A DNA stretch of 53,934 nt. Origin: an uncultured Bacteroides sp. Its GTDB lineage: Bacteria > Bacteroidota > Bacteroidia > Bacteroidales > Bacteroidaceae. Below the pieces are notes generated by a model. It was given only the letters and a program-made list of their open reading frames with translations. It was not told the DNA's origin and searched no databases. The position numbers were made by a program, and so were the translations under genes. Positions 7,509-18,004 of this stretch are shown here, piece by piece. The DNA is taken from positions 1-53,934 of the forward strand of contig CASFRN010000135.1 of NCBI GenBank assembly GCA_949296855.1, in the 5' to 3' direction. The stretch's first letter is position 1. Every line of letters starts with the position of its first letter.

Positions 7509-10475
7509 ATGATGATAAGACTGAACAAAGTAACAAGAGATTTGAATGTAGGAATAGCTACGGTGGTCGATTTTTTGCAAAAGCAAGGATATGACATCGA
7601 AGCTAACCCGAACGCGAGGATAACTGACGAACAATATGCTGCACTTGTGAAAGAGTTTAGCAAAGATAAGGATTTGAAGATAGAGTCGGAGAAGATTTTC
7701 CAAGAACGTCAGAACAAAGAACGGAATAAGGCTTCTGTTTCAATTGAGGATCTGCATACTGATAACAAGTCTGTCATGATCGAGACAGTGGTTCCTGAAG
7801 AGAACCGTCCACGATTTAAGCCTATAGGGAAAATCGATTTGGACAGTCTGTATAACAAAAAAAAGAAGAATAAGCCGGCTGCGGAAGAACAGGCGGCGGA
7901 AAAGAACAAAGAAGTGAAAGTGACGACGGAAACTTCCGCACCAGAAACAGAACAACCGGCAGTTCCTGCTGTTGAGGTTGTCCCGCCTGTTGAAGAATCT
8001 CTTCCGAAAGAAGAGACTTCAGTAACTTTGCAGCCGCAGTCACAGATAATAATAGATGAAGTACCAACACAGCCCGAAAAAGCAAAAGCAGAGGACTTGA
8101 AACCGGAGCCGATGGAAGAAAAGAAAGAAACAATAGAAACACAGAAAGTGCAAGGTAGCACGGAAGATGGAATATTTAAGATTCGTCCTACCGAGTTTAA
8201 ATCGAAAATTAATGTAGTAGGGCAAATCGATTTGGCTACATTGAACCAGTCAACCCGCCCGAAGAAGAAATCGAAAGAAGAGAAACGGAAAGAACGGGAG
8301 GAAAAGGATAAACAACGTCAAGAACAACGTCGGCAAATGAAGGATGCCATTATTAAGGAAATCCGGAAAACTGACGAAAAGACGGAAAAAGGGAATAATG
8401 CGGATAATAATGCTTCGAAAAAGAAACGTAATCGCATCAATAAGGAAAAAATAGACATCAATGCGACGGGGACGGTAGTGTCACGCAATGAAAATAAGCA
8501 GGCTAAGAACGCATCGCAAGGAAGCGGTAAGCATAACAAAGACCGCTTTAAGAAAGCGGTGGTGAAAACCGAAGTGAGCGATGAGGATGTGGCAAAACAA
8601 GTGAAAGAAACATTGGCGCGCCTAACTAGTAAGGGCAAGAGCAAGGCTGCCAAGTATCGGAAAGAAAAAAGAGAAAGCATACAGAACCGTCAACTGGAAC
8701 AGGAAGAACTGGAACAGGAGGAAAGCAAGGTGCTGAAACTGACCGAGTTCGTTACCGCAAATGAACTGGCCAACATGATGAATGTGCCGGTCACTCAAGT
8801 TATATCCACATGTATGAGTGTGGGCATCATGGTATCTATCAATCAGCGTTTGGATGCGGAAACGATTAATTTGGTAGCCGAAGAATTCGGGTTCAGAACG
8901 GAATATGTCAGTGCGGAAGTGGCACAGGCGGTAGAGGAGGAAGTGGATGCCGAAGAAGATTTGCAGCCTCGTGCACCGATTGTAACGGTCATGGGTCACG
9001 TTGACCATGGCAAGACTTCGTTGCTCGACTATATCCGTAAGGCCAATGTGATTGCGGGTGAAGCGGGAGGTATTACACAGCATATCGGTGCTTATAACGT
9101 GAAGCTGGAAGACGGACGTCACATTACATTCCTTGATACTCCGGGACATGAAGCGTTTACTGCTATGCGTGCTCGTGGGGCAAAAGTAACCGATGTGGTA
9201 ATTGTCATCGTTGCGGCAGATGATAATGTGATGCCGCAAACGAAAGAAGCCATTAATCATGCTATGGCGGCTGGAGTGCCCATCGTGTTTGCTATAAATA
9301 AGATTGACAAGCCGAACGCTAACCCTGATAAAATTAAGGAAGAGTTGGCTCAAATGAACTTCTTGATAGAGGAATGGGGCGGAAAGTATCAGTCGCAAGA
9401 CATCTCTGCCAAGAAAGGTACGGGTGTGAAAGAACTGTTGGAAAAAGTGTTGCTGGAAGCCGAAATGCTCGATTTGAAGGCTAATCCGAACCGCAAGGCG
9501 ACTGGTTCTATTATCGAGTCGTCTTTGGATAGAGGACGCGGTTATGTAGCTACGGTATTGGTATCGAACGGTACGCTTCATGTAGGCGATATCGTGTTGG
9601 CTGGAAAATATTACGGTAAGGTGAAGGCGATGTTTAATGAACGTAACCAGCGCCTGAAAGAGGCAGGGCCGTCGGAGCCGGTATTGATATTGGGCTTGAA
9701 TGGCGCGCCGGCTGCAGGTGATACGTTCCATGTGTTTGAAACCGAACAAGAAGCGCGCGAAATAGCCAATAAGCGTGAACAGTTGCAGCGCGAACAAGGT
9801 TTGCGTACGCAGAAGATGTTGACGCTGGATGAAGTGGGACGCCGGTTGGCATTAGGTGATTTCCACGAATTGAACATCATTGTGAAGGGTGATGTGGATG
9901 GTTCGGTAGAAGCTTTGAGTGATTCGTTGATAAAACTTTCTACCCCGCAAATACAAGTGAATGTTATTCACAAAGGAGTAGGGCAGATATCAGAATCGGA
10001 TGTGTCGTTGGCGGCAGCTTCGGATGCTATTATTGTAGGTTTCCAAGTGCGTCCTTCGAACAACGCCGCTAAGTTGGCAGAGCAAGAAGGAGTGGATATC
10101 CGTAAATATTCTATCATTTATGATGCCATTGAGGAAGTGAAGTCCGCTATGGAAGGTATGCTTGCTCCTACATTGAAAGAAGAAGTGACCGCTACTATCG
10201 AAGTGCTTGAAGTGTTTAATATAAGTAAAGTAGGTATGGTGGCCGGTGCAATGGTGAAGACCGGTAAGGTGAAACGTACTGACAAGGCTCGGTTGATACG
10301 CGATGGTATCGTTGTGTTTACTGGTTCTATCAATGCTTTGAAACGCTTCAAGGACGATGTGAAGGAGGTCGGTACGAACTTCGAGTGTGGTATCAGTCTT
10401 ACGAATTGCAATGACTTGAAAGTGGGTGACGTGATAGAGACTTACGAAGAAGTGGAAGTGAAACAAACTTTATAA
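7509..10475 (+). CDS. infB: Translation initiation factor IF-2
   Basis: A GTPase of 988 residues that delivers initiator tRNA to the 30S subunit. About 400 N-terminal residues are low-complexity and rich in Lys, Glu, Pro and Thr, including a strongly basic [17 protein letters not shown] stretch. The G domain follows, with G1 in [11 protein letters not shown]3 in DTPGHEAF and G4 in NKIDK. Domains II-IV end near residue 988. The long charged N-terminus is typical of Bacteroidales IF-2. It lies 73 bp after nusA and closes the rimP-nusA-infB operon. Confidence 0.98.
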   Translation: MMIRLNKVTRDLNVGIATVVDFLQKQGYDIEANPNARITDEQYAALVKEFSKDKDLKIESEKIFQERQNKERNKASVSIEDLHTDNKSVMIETVVPEENRPRFKPIGKIDLDSLYNKKKKNKPAAEEQAAEKNKEVKVTTETSAPETEQPAVPAVEVVPPVEESLPKEETSVTLQPQSQIIIDEVPTQPEKAKAEDLKPEPMEEKKETIETQKVQGSTEDGIFKIRPTEFKSKINVVGQIDLATLNQSTRPKKKSKEEKRKEREEKDKQRQEQRRQMKDAIIKEIRKTDEKTEKGNNADNNASKKKRNRINKEKIDINATGTVVSRNENKQAKNASQGSGKHNKDRFKKAVVKTEVSDEDVAKQVKETLARLTSKGKSKAAKYRKEKRESIQNRQLEQEELEQEESKVLKLTEFVTANELANMMNVPVTQVISTCMSVGIMVSINQRLDAETINLVAEEFGFRTEYVSAEVAQAVEEEVDAEEDLQPRAPIVTVMGHVDHGKTSLLDYIRKANVIAGEAGGITQHIGAYNVKLEDGRHITFLDTPGHEAFTAMRARGAKVTDVVIVIVAADDNVMPQTKEAINHAMAAGVPIVFAINKIDKPNANPDKIKEELAQMNFLIEEWGGKYQSQDISAKKGTGVKELLEKVLLEAEMLDLKANPNRKATGSIIESSLDRGRGYVATVLVSNGTLHVGDIVLAGKYYGKVKAMFNERNQRLKEAGPSEPVLILGLNGAPAAGDTFHVFETEQEAREIANKREQLQREQGLRTQKMLTLDEVGRRLALGDFHELNIIVKGDVDGSVEALSDSLIKLSTPQIQVNVIHKGVGQISESDVSLAAASDAIIVGFQVRPSNNAAKLAEQEGVDIRKYSIIYDAIEEVKSAMEGMLAPTLKEEVTATIEVLEVFNISKVGMVAGAMVKTGKVKRTDKARLIRDGIVVFTGSINALKRFKDDVKEVGTNFECGISLTNCNDLKVGDVIETYEEVEVKQTL

Positions 10476-10485
10476 GCAGTTGATG

Positions 10486-10542
10486 GTTGATAGTTAATAA
10501 TTAATAGTTGGTGTCGTACCCACTTCATTATTAACTATCAAC
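10486..10542. repeat. Intergenic palindrome between infB and cvpA
   Basis: Perfect 16-bp arms at 10486-10501 and 10527-10542 flank a 25-base loop. The arms consist of the words GTTGATAG/TTAATAAT, a low-complexity pattern seen again near 46867. There is no T run, so it is more likely a dispersed palindromic repeat or an RNA stability hairpin than a terminator. Confidence 0.6.
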
Positions 10543-10555
10543 TGTTCATTATTAA

Positions 10556-11065
10556 TTGGATAAAGTGTCTCCGTTAGATTGGTTTATAGCAGGAATAATT
10601 GCTTTGGGAGTTGCCATAGGCTGCATGAAAGGAGCTATCCGGCAGTTGGCTTCCATTGTAGGTCTGCTTGCAGGTTTGCTCTTGGCACGAGCCTTGTTTG
10701 TAGCTGTGGGAGACAAGCTGGGTGAAGAATTGGGCACTTCTGTTACATTTGCCCGCATATTGGCATTTATTTTAATCGGTGTGTTGGTGCCGGTTGTTTT
10801 TCTTTTTCTTGCTTCTGTCTTGACCCGCATTGTAGACGGGTTACGGCTTGGATGGCTTAACCGTTTGTTAGGCGCAGGGTTAGGAGCAATCAAATACGTG
10901 TTATTATTGAGTATTGCCATCCATTGTCTGGAATTCATTGATTCTGAAGATAACTTAATCAGTTCAACCAATAAACAACAATCTTTGTTATATATTCCGG
11001 TAAAAGACAGTGCAGGCTATTTTTATCCAGTCATAAAAGACGTTACGAAACAATTAATCAATTGA
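10556..11065 (+). CDS. CvpA family membrane protein
   Basis: A 169-residue inner-membrane protein with four hydrophobic segments: residues ~7-25, ~30-50, ~62-85 and ~100-125. It matches the CvpA/colicin-V-production family, starting with PLDWFIAGIIALGVAIGCMKG. The molecular function of the family is still unclear. The start is TTG at 10556, directly after an in-frame TAA; GTG at 10565 is the only close alternative. It ends 3 bases before sufB, so it is probably the first gene of the suf transcript. Confidence 0.75.
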   Translation: MDKVSPLDWFIAGIIALGVAIGCMKGAIRQLASIVGLLAGLLLARALFVAVGDKLGEELGTSVTFARILAFILIGVLVPVVFLFLASVLTRIVDGLRLGWLNRLLGAGLGAIKYVLLLSIAIHCLEFIDSEDNLISSTNKQQSLLYIPVKDSAGYFYPVIKDVTKQLIN

Positions 11066-11068
11066 TAT

Positions 11069-12520
11069 ATGCAGTTAGAACCCAATAAATATGTAAAAGA
11101 ACTTACTCAGGAAAAGTACAAGTACGGTTTTACGACGGATGTTCATACTGAAATCATCGAAAAAGGGCTGAACGAGGATGTCGTGCGGTTGATTTCGGAG
11201 AAAAAGGGAGAACCTGAATGGTTGCTGGACTTCCGCCTGAAAGCGTACCGGTATTGGCAGACATTGGAGATGCCGACATGGGCGCACTTGACGATTCCCG
11301 AGATTGATTACCAGGCTATTTCGTATTATGCTGACCCTACGAAGAAGAAGGACGGACCGAAGAGCCTGGATGAGGTAGACCCGGAATTGCTGAAGACCTT
11401 CAATAAGCTGGGTATTCCGTTGGAAGAACAGCTTGCGTTGAGCGGCATGGCAGTAGATGCGGTTATGGATTCTGTTTCAGTGAAAACCACATTTAAAGAG
11501 ACTTTGATGGAAAAGGGCATTATTTTCTGTTCCATCAGCGAGGCGGTGCGCGAACATCCGGATTTGGTGAAGAAATATTTAGGTTCGGTAGTCGGTTATC
11601 GCGACAATTTCTTTGCCGCGCTCAATTCGGCAGTATTCAGCGATGGTTCGTTTGTCTATATACCGAAAGGTGTTCGTTGCCCCATGGAACTTTCTACGTA
11701 TTTCCGTATCAATGCAGCAAATACAGGACAATTCGAGCGTACGCTAATTGTGGCGGATGACGACAGTTATGTATCTTACTTGGAAGGTTGTACGGCGCCG
11801 ATGCGTGATGAAAACCAGCTTCATGCAGCGATTGTAGAAATTGTGGTCATGGATCGGGCTGAAGTGAAATATTCGACTGTACAGAACTGGTATCCGGGTG
11901 ATGCGGAAGGCAAAGGAGGTGTCTATAACTTTGTGACTAAACGAGGAAACTGTAAGGGAAAAGACAGCAAATTGTCGTGGACGCAGGTAGAAACCGGTTC
12001 GGCAATTACATGGAAATATCCCAGTTGCATCTTGAGCGGTGACAACTCAACGGCAGAGTTTTATTCGGTAGCGGTAACGAATAATTTCCAGCAGGCAGAT
12101 ACGGGTACGAAGATGATTCATTTGGGCAAGAATACCCGTTCGACGATTGTAAGCAAAGGCATCAGTGCCGGACGAAGCCAGAATTCATACCGTGGATTGG
12201 TACGCGTATCGGAGAAGGCAGACAATGCCCGCAACTATAGCCAATGCGATTCTTTGCTGTTGGGAAGCCATTGCGGAGCGCATACTTTCCCTTATATGGA
12301 TATTCATAACGAAACTGCAGTGGTGGAGCATGAGGCAACGACTTCGAAAATATCGGAAGACCAATTGTTTTATTGTAACCAGCGGGGCATTCCAACCGAA
12401 GATGCCGTAGGGCTGATTGTAAACGGATATGCGAAAGAGGTACTGAACAAGCTCCCGATGGAGTTTGCCGTAGAAGCACAGAAACTGCTTTCGGTATCGT
12501 TGGAAGGAAGCGTAGGGTAA
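11069..12520 (+). CDS. sufB: Fe-S cluster assembly scaffold SufB
   Basis: A 483-residue cytoplasmic scaffold subunit of the SufBCD complex, which builds iron-sulfur clusters. The family body is clear: [38 protein letters not shown], a beta-helix core and a C-terminal [20 protein letters not shown] region. The conserved cysteine of the SYLEGC motif is kept. Length is standard. sufC follows 24 bp downstream; the spacer is made only of iterated AATGAAGAATT-like words. Confidence 0.97.
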   Translation: MQLEPNKYVKELTQEKYKYGFTTDVHTEIIEKGLNEDVVRLISEKKGEPEWLLDFRLKAYRYWQTLEMPTWAHLTIPEIDYQAISYYADPTKKKDGPKSLDEVDPELLKTFNKLGIPLEEQLALSGMAVDAVMDSVSVKTTFKETLMEKGIIFCSISEAVREHPDLVKKYLGSVVGYRDNFFAALNSAVFSDGSFVYIPKGVRCPMELSTYFRINAANTGQFERTLIVADDDSYVSYLEGCTAPMRDENQLHAAIVEIVVMDRAEVKYSTVQNWYPGDAEGKGGVYNFVTKRGNCKGKDSKLSWTQVETGSAITWKYPSCILSGDNSTAEFYSVAVTNNFQQADTGTKMIHLGKNTRSTIVSKGISAGRSQNSYRGLVRVSEKADNARNYSQCDSLLLGSHCGAHTFPYMDIHNETAVVEHEATTSKISEDQLFYCNQRGIPTEDAVGLIVNGYAKEVLNKLPMEFAVEAQKLLSVSLEGSVG

Positions 12521-12544
12521 ATGAAGAATTAAGAATGAAGAATT

Positions 12545-13297
12545 ATGTTAGAAATAAAAGATTTACATGCCTCTATTAACGGCAAAGAAATATTGAAAGG
12601 AATCAACCTGACGGTGAAGACAGGTGAAGTGCATGCGATTATGGGACCGAACGGTTCGGGAAAGAGTACGTTGAGCAATGTTTTGGTAGGGCATCCGGCA
12701 TACGAAGTGACTAAAGGTTCGGTTATTTTCGATGGAAAAGACTTGTTGGCAATGAGTCCGGAGGACCGGAGCCATGAAGGGTTGTTCTTGTCATTCCAAT
12801 ATCCGGTAGAGATTCCGGGAGTAAGCATGGTGAATTTCATGCGTTCTGCAGTAAACGAACAACGTAAATACAAAGGACTTCCAGCACTGACTGCAAGCGA
12901 ATTTTTGAAACTGATGCGTCAAAAGCGTGAAGTGGTGGAGTTAGACAGTAAGTTGGCGAACCGTTCGGTGAATGAAGGCTTTTCGGGCGGAGAGAAAAAG
13001 CGGAACGAAATATTCCAAATGGCGATGCTTGAACCGAAATTGAGCATTTTGGACGAAACCGATTCCGGACTGGATATTGATGCCTTGCGTATTGTAGCAG
13101 AGGGAGTGAATAAGTTGAAAACTCCGAATACCAGTTGCATTGTCATTACGCATTACCAGCGTTTGTTGGATTACATCAAGCCTGATATTGTACATGTATT
13201 ATATAAAGGTAGAATCGTGAAGACGGCTGGTCCCGAGTTGGCACTTGAATTGGAAGAAAAAGGATACGATTGGATAAAGAAAGAATTGGGAGAATGA
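12545..13297 (+). CDS. sufC: Fe-S assembly ATPase SufC
   Basis: The 250-residue ABC-type ATPase of the SufBCD complex, soluble rather than membrane-bound. Walker A is GPNGSGKST, the Q-loop region is [10 protein letters not shown], the signature is [11 protein letters not shown] and Walker B is in [20 protein letters not shown] hydrolysis drives conformational change of SufB-SufD during cluster assembly. Its TGA overlaps the sufD ATG (ATGA), which indicates translational coupling. Confidence 0.97.
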   Translation: MLEIKDLHASINGKEILKGINLTVKTGEVHAIMGPNGSGKSTLSNVLVGHPAYEVTKGSVIFDGKDLLAMSPEDRSHEGLFLSFQYPVEIPGVSMVNFMRSAVNEQRKYKGLPALTASEFLKLMRQKREVVELDSKLANRSVNEGFSGGEKKRNEIFQMAMLEPKLSILDETDSGLDIDALRIVAEGVNKLKTPNTSCIVITHYQRLLDYIKPDIVHVLYKGRIVKTAGPELALELEEKGYDWIKKELGE

Positions 13298-14646
13298 ATG
13301 ATATGAGAGCGGAACAACAATATATTGATCTCTTCAGTCGGTATGAAGCTCTTGTTTGTCGGGGTAGTGTGGACGTATTAAACGCACCTCGTGCGAAGGC
13401 TTTCTCCGATTTCGAACGTTTGGGCTTTCCCACACGCAAGCAGGAGAAGTATAAGTATACGGATGTGGGGACATATTTCGCTCCCGACTTCGGATTGAAT
13501 TTGAATCGGTTGGAGTTTCCTGTTAATCCGTATGAGGTATTTAAGTGTGATGTGCCTAATATGAGCACTTCGCTTTATTTCGTGGTTAACGATTCGTTTG
13601 ATAAGCACGACCATCCTTCGGCACAACTGCCTGAAGGTGTCTTGTTCGGAAGCCTGAAGGAATTGGCTGGACAGTATCCCGATTTGGTAAAGAAATATTA
13701 TGGCAAGTTGGCTGATACATCGGCAGATGGGTTGACGGCATTCAATACGATGTTTGCCCAAGACGGTGTATTGATGTATGTTCCGAAAGGGGTGGTGATA
13801 GAGCGTCCTATTCAATTGGTGAATATCTTGCGTGCGGATGTTGACACGATGGCAAACCGCCGTTTGTTGATTATCGTAGAAGAGGGGGCACAGGTGAAGT
13901 TATTGGTATGCGACCATGCGATGGACAATGTGAATTTCCTTTCCACTCAAGTGACGGAAGTATTTGTGGGCGAACGTGCCGTGTTCGATTTGTATGAATT
14001 GGAAGAAACTCATAATAGTACAGTCCGTTTTAATCAGTTGTTTGTCGACCAGCAGGCGGGAAGCAACGTTTTGTTGAATGGAATTACGTTGCATAATGGC
14101 ACAACCCGTAATACCACTGAAGTGACTTTGTCGGGACGTGGAGCGGAAGTAAGTCTTTGTGGTATGGCAATCGCTGACAAGAACGAACAGGTAGACAATC
14201 ATACCTTTATCGATCACAAGGTATCGGATTGTACCAGCAACGAGCTGTTCAAGTATGTGCTTGATGACCGTGCGGTCGGAGCCTTTGCCGGAAAAGTCTT
14301 GGTGCGTCCGGATGCCCAGCATACTTCTTCGCAGCAGACCAACCGGAATATTTGCGCTACGCGGGAAGCAAGGATGTATACCCAGCCGCAATTGGAGATC
14401 TATGCCGATGATGTGAAATGTTCGCATGGGGCGACGGTCGGTCAATTGGACGAAAATGCTTTGTTTTATATGCAGCAGCGGGGTATTCCCTTGAAAGAGG
14501 CACGTCTGTTGCTGATGTTTGCTTTTGTCAACGAGGTGATAGACCATATCCGGATGGATGCTCTGAAAGACCGTTTGCATCGGTTGGTTGAAAAACGTTT
14601 CCGTGGCGAACTGAATAAATGCCAAGGATGTGCGATATGTAAATGA
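13294..14646 (+). CDS. sufD: Fe-S cluster assembly protein SufD
   Basis: A 450-residue partner of SufB. The start at 13294 is preferred because its ATG overlaps the sufC stop; eight further codons are open upstream but lie inside sufC. The conserved SufB/SufD beta-helix core is visible ([50 protein letters not shown] split across this stretch), as is the C-terminal [21 protein letters not shown]. It ends in the cysteine cluster CQGCAICK. sufS would normally follow directly, but a 1-kb AT-rich insertion separates them here. Confidence 0.95.
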   Translation: MNDMRAEQQYIDLFSRYEALVCRGSVDVLNAPRAKAFSDFERLGFPTRKQEKYKYTDVGTYFAPDFGLNLNRLEFPVNPYEVFKCDVPNMSTSLYFVVNDSFDKHDHPSAQLPEGVLFGSLKELAGQYPDLVKKYYGKLADTSADGLTAFNTMFAQDGVLMYVPKGVVIERPIQLVNILRADVDTMANRRLLIIVEEGAQVKLLVCDHAMDNVNFLSTQVTEVFVGERAVFDLYELEETHNSTVRFNQLFVDQQAGSNVLLNGITLHNGTTRNTTEVTLSGRGAEVSLCGMAIADKNEQVDNHTFIDHKVSDCTSNELFKYVLDDRAVGAFAGKVLVRPDAQHTSSQQTNRNICATREARMYTQPQLEIYADDVKCSHGATVGQLDENALFYMQQRGIPLKEARLLLMFAFVNEVIDHIRMDALKDRLHRLVEKRFRGELNKCQGCAICK

Positions 14647-14987
14647 TTATGCAATTTTAGATTATTGCTTGTCTCTATTATGGATTCTATAACAGATTGT
14701 TAATTTGTGGATGGTTGTTATTCGTTTTACAGTAATGTCTTTTGTTGTTAAATTCTATAAATGAAAATGTAATTATTCAGTGAATATTTGAATCTTAAAT
14801 GATTGATAATTAGCTTTAGTTGAAGAGTCGCAATAACAAAAAACGAATCAAAATTGACTGATTATAGTTATTCTCGAACAAATTTTGCAGGATTTAACTC
14901 GCTGAATATCAGGTTTATTTTTTTTGTTGGATCGTTACATGGATAATAGATTTTTATTCAACTATGTTAATGTGATAGTTATGAATT
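14647..14987. other. AT-rich intergenic stretch between sufD and the orphan gene
   Basis: About 340 bp with far lower GC than the flanking suf genes. No open frame of note, no tRNA and no clear repeat is seen. A TTTTTTTTGTTGG-like stretch near 14918 could hold a promoter for the orphan gene, but no TAnnTTTG box at convincing spacing was found. Together with the orphan gene it forms a base-composition anomaly of about 1 kb. Confidence 0.5.
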
Positions 14988-15686
14988 ATGAAATGCAAAG
15001 TCACAAAGTTGGTTAAAATAGAACGTAAGAATTTACTTCCTTGTTTTATGCTTAAAGCTATAGGTATAAGAGATGAATTAGATATGTTGATTGATGAAGT
15101 GTGGAATAATTTTCCTTTTCAAACTAAATTTGAAAAAATGCTATTCCCTCCAACTATAGCTCAAGTTAGAGATTTAGAAGAAGGAATCAAAACAGATGAG
15201 GTAGGAAATGTTATAGGTGATGGTATATTTATTAGATTGATGTCTTATAGATGGGTTACTCCTTCCCTTTATTATAAAGCAAACCCCAAATCTGTTACAG
15301 GTGTAGATGAGACTGTAGAAAAAACAAAATATGGAATCAAGGAAGAAAACGGTGAAAGATTGCTTGTGTGGAAGATTAGATATATACCTAAAATATATTC
15401 ATATATTGATATGACATTGTTTGAAACAGAAGATGGCAAATGTGCAGAGAATGGCGGTGATGTTGACGGTATATGTAAAAGAGTGTTTGATAATGCTGTC
15501 GTTTCAGGGCGTTTTCTATTGCAAACTTCATCTGTAGATATTAGAGAAGTTATAGAATTTGAAGAAGAGTTAGAACGCAATGTTAATGATGTTGATGATA
15601 TAAAATGGGATGATTGTTATGATTATGACTATTATAATGACGGATTAGATATGGATCAACAGGACGAACGTTTTTGGAATTTCTAA
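14988..15686 (+). CDS. AT-rich orphan protein inserted between sufD and sufS
   Basis: A 232-residue protein I do not recognise. It has no signal peptide or membrane segment. The middle region is beta-like, with many Tyr and Val residues (RLLVWKIRYIPKIYSYIDMT). The C-terminal ~45 residues are strongly acidic and aromatic (DDCYDYDYYNDG). Codon use is much more A/T-rich (ATA, AGA, TTA) than in sufD or sufS, suggesting recent acquisition. There is no good Shine-Dalgarno sequence before the ATG. It starts 341 bp after sufD and ends 10 bp before sufS, so sufS may be translated from the same message. It could be a cargo gene of a lost mobile element; its function is unknown. Confidence 0.6.
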   Translation: MKCKVTKLVKIERKNLLPCFMLKAIGIRDELDMLIDEVWNNFPFQTKFEKMLFPPTIAQVRDLEEGIKTDEVGNVIGDGIFIRLMSYRWVTPSLYYKANPKSVTGVDETVEKTKYGIKEENGERLLVWKIRYIPKIYSYIDMTLFETEDGKCAENGGDVDGICKRVFDNAVVSGRFLLQTSSVDIREVIEFEEELERNVNDVDDIKWDDCYDYDYYNDGLDMDQQDERFWNF

Positions 15687-15696
15687 GATAACAATT

Positions 15697-16914
15697 ATGT
15701 ATAATATTTCAAAAATCAGAGGAGATTTCCCGATTCTTTCACGGACGGTGTACGGCAAACCTTTGGTGTATTTAGACAATGGGGCGACAACCCAAAAACC
15801 GCGTTGTGTGGTAGAGTCGATAACTGATGAGTATTATTCGGTGAATGCCAACGTGCATCGGGGTGTGCATTTCCTTTCTCAGCAAGCTACAAATCTGCAT
15901 GAAGCTTCGCGCGAAACGGTGCGTAAGTTCATCAACGCACGCAGTACGAGTGAAATAGTCTTTACCCGCGGTACGACCGAAAGCATCAACTTGGTGGCTT
16001 CCACTTTTGCTGATAGCCAGATGCAGGCGGGCGATGAAGTGATAGTTTCTGTAATGGAGCATCACAGCAACATCGTATCGTGGCAGCTTCAGGCAGCCCG
16101 CAAGGGGATTGTGCTAAAGGTTATCCCGATGAACGACCGGGGTGAACTTTTGCTGGACGAATACGAGAAATTGTTTTCACCCCGTACCCGCATCGTATCG
16201 GTGACTCATGTATCGAATGTGTTGGGGACTATCAATCCGGTAGACCGTTTGATTGAGATAGCCCATGCACATGGAGTACCTATCCTGATAGACGGAGCGC
16301 AGAGCATTCCCCATCTTCCGGTAGACGTACAAGCATTGGATGCCGATTTCTATGTATTTAGCGGACACAAGGTGTATGGCCCTACAGGCATCGGTGTGCT
16401 TTATGGCAAGGAAAGTTGGCTCGAAAAGCTACCTCCATACCAAGGGGGAGGCGAGATGATTAAGAACGTCAGCTTCGAGAAAACCACATTCAATGAATTG
16501 CCTTTTAAGTTCGAAGCGGGCACACCCGATTATATCGGCAGTACGGCATTGGCGAAAGCACTGGATTATGTTTCGGCTATCGGCATGAAGAATATCGAAG
16601 CCTACGAACATGAACTGACTGTATATGCGATGCAGCGTCTGAAGGAAATTCCGGGAATGCGCATTTTCGGTGAAGCGGAACAGAAAAGTTCGGTCATTTC
16701 GTTCTTGGTCGGCGATATCCATCATTTTGATATGGGTACGCTTCTTGACCGTTTGGGCATTGCCGTGCGTACGGGACACCATTGTGCCGAACCTTTGATG
16801 CACCGCTTAGGGATAGAAGGAACCGTTCGTGCCTCCTTCGCCTTATACAATACGAAGGAGGAAATCGACCAGCTTGTCGCAGGCATCGGTCGTGTGGCAA
16901 AGATGTTTTTATAG
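15697..16914 (+). CDS. sufS: Cysteine desulfurase SufS
   Basis: A 405-residue PLP enzyme that removes sulfur from cysteine and delivers it to SufBCD. The PLP lysine lies in FSGHKVYGPTGIGVLYG. The persulfide-forming cysteine is in RTGHHCAEPLM, the short-loop arrangement of group II (SufS/CsdA) desulfurases. The N-terminal YLDNGATTQKP motif is typical. The last bases overlap the convergent lysO gene by 6 bp. No SufE or SufU is encoded beside it. Confidence 0.97.
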   Translation: MYNISKIRGDFPILSRTVYGKPLVYLDNGATTQKPRCVVESITDEYYSVNANVHRGVHFLSQQATNLHEASRETVRKFINARSTSEIVFTRGTTESINLVASTFADSQMQAGDEVIVSVMEHHSNIVSWQLQAARKGIVLKVIPMNDRGELLLDEYEKLFSPRTRIVSVTHVSNVLGTINPVDRLIEIAHAHGVPILIDGAQSIPHLPVDVQALDADFYVFSGHKVYGPTGIGVLYGKESWLEKLPPYQGGGEMIKNVSFEKTTFNELPFKFEAGTPDYIGSTALAKALDYVSAIGMKNIEAYEHELTVYAMQRLKEIPGMRIFGEAEQKSSVISFLVGDIHHFDMGTLLDRLGIAVRTGHHCAEPLMHRLGIEGTVRASFALYNTKEEIDQLVAGIGRVAKMFL

Positions 16915-17511
16915 CGAACAGAAAAAAGTCACTAAGAACGGAACGCTGAAATCGACCACGAACCCGTGGAAAACAGATACGACCACAAATTGCTGTCCGG
17001 AGAAACGGGTGATGATGGGAAGTGTCGTATCCATCGTGGTGGCTCCTCCTGCCGCTATAGGCGCTAAGTTCCCGAACCAACGGACCAGTAGCGGGGCACA
17101 TAATAAGGTGATGATTTCGCGCATGATGTTTGATAACAAAGCGATTGTGCCCAGTTCAGGTCCTTTATATTCAGTAATGAAAATGCTTGATAGCGAATAA
17201 TAACCGAAGCCTGCCCCTACTGCCATGCAGTCGGCGGCACTTCGGTGTGGAAACAAAAGGCTGATGGCTGCGGCTGCCGATAGGGTACCCAAAATAGTCA
17301 TGAGAGGCAGAAATACCAAGCGCGGATTCAGGTTGCGAAAGTTTTTCAGCGTCTGTGGGTCATTGCCGATGCTTAAACCTACACAAAACATCAATGCACA
17401 TAACGCATAAAAGCTGATATTGGTTTGCGTAACGGCGGCTGGGACAAGGTGGAATGCTCCGCATAGGCATCCCAACGCAAAGAAACCTACAATAATCAAG
17501 CTACCTTTCAT
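16909..17511 (-). CDS. LysO-type lysine exporter, C-terminal subunit
   Basis: A 200-residue membrane protein with about six hydrophobic segments. It corresponds to the C-terminal two thirds of the lysine exporter LysO (YbjE family): FYALCALMFCVGLSIGND, GAGFGYYSLSSIF, GTIALLSNIMREIITLLCAPLL and the conserved GGATTMDTTLP motif. The start codon overlaps the stop of the upstream small gene by 4 bp (ATGA), so two coupled polypeptides replace the single LysO chain of enterobacteria. It would export L-lysine from the cytoplasm. Its 3' end overlaps sufS. Confidence 0.8.
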   Translation of the reverse strand: MKGSLIIVGFFALGCLCGAFHLVPAAVTQTNISFYALCALMFCVGLSIGNDPQTLKNFRNLNPRLVFLPLMTILGTLSAAAAISLLFPHRSAADCMAVGAGFGYYSLSSIFITEYKGPELGTIALLSNIMREIITLLCAPLLVRWFGNLAPIAAGGATTMDTTLPIITRFSGQQFVVVSVFHGFVVDFSVPFLVTFFCSL

Positions 17512-17792
17512 GCTTCTCCTCCTTTCTTTTTGTTATGATATAACCACCTTCCTAACAGCCATGCGCAGATGCAGCTCCCGATGACAGTGGCAAAGGTAAT
17601 GATAAAAGCCTCTGCGCCCAATGTGGCGAGTCCTTCGATGATTTGCCGGTTGCTCCCTACCTCTATTCCCAATAAAAACAGCAGTATCCAAATCAGTGCT
17701 GTGATGAGAAGGCGTATCCCCGGATATTGTTTCTTGCGCAATAGAAACCCGATGCACATGCCTCCTAACATGAGTCCAATTACAGTAAACAT
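17508..17792 (-). CDS. LysO-type lysine exporter, N-terminal subunit
   Basis: A 94-residue membrane protein with three hydrophobic segments (residues ~2-18, ~24-44, ~52-80) and a basic tail. It matches the N-terminal part of LysO: FTVIGLMLGGMCIGFLLRKK, LLFLLGIEVGSN. The start at 17792 is preferred over a frame that is open 27 codons further upstream, because those codons encode no hydrophobic or conserved sequence. The stop overlaps the start of the C-terminal subunit. Confidence 0.75.
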   Translation of the reverse strand: MFTVIGLMLGGMCIGFLLRKKQYPGIRLLITALIWILLFLLGIEVGSNRQIIEGLATLGAEAFIITFATVIGSCICAWLLGRWLYHNKKKGGEA

Positions 17793-17953
17793 ATTCTTTC
17801 TTTCCGTTTTTGTGGCACAAAAATAATTGTTCGGATGCGAATATCCATCATTCTTCTTGTGTTTTCTGCTCATGCAGGTCTGTTAAAGCGATAAGATAGG
17901 TTTCTCGCCCTCTTAAATTTCCTCAAAATGCGTGTGATAAGGCAGATATTTTG

Positions 17954-17961
17954 TATTTTTG
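17954..17961 (+). promoter_or_regulatory. -7 box of the gpmI promoter
   Basis: TATTTTTG at 17954-17961 fits the -7 consensus and lies 43 bp before the chosen ATG at 18005. No good -33 TTTG is present at 19-21 bp. Confidence 0.5.
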
Positions 17962-18004
17962 CGTGCTGTAAAGCATGAACATCAACTTTAAACAAAATAA
18001 GATT

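Noticed and set aside
8622-9797. 391-codon minus-strand frame opposite infB
   Set aside because: It is antisense to the G domain of IF-2; its composition follows from the biased codons of infB.
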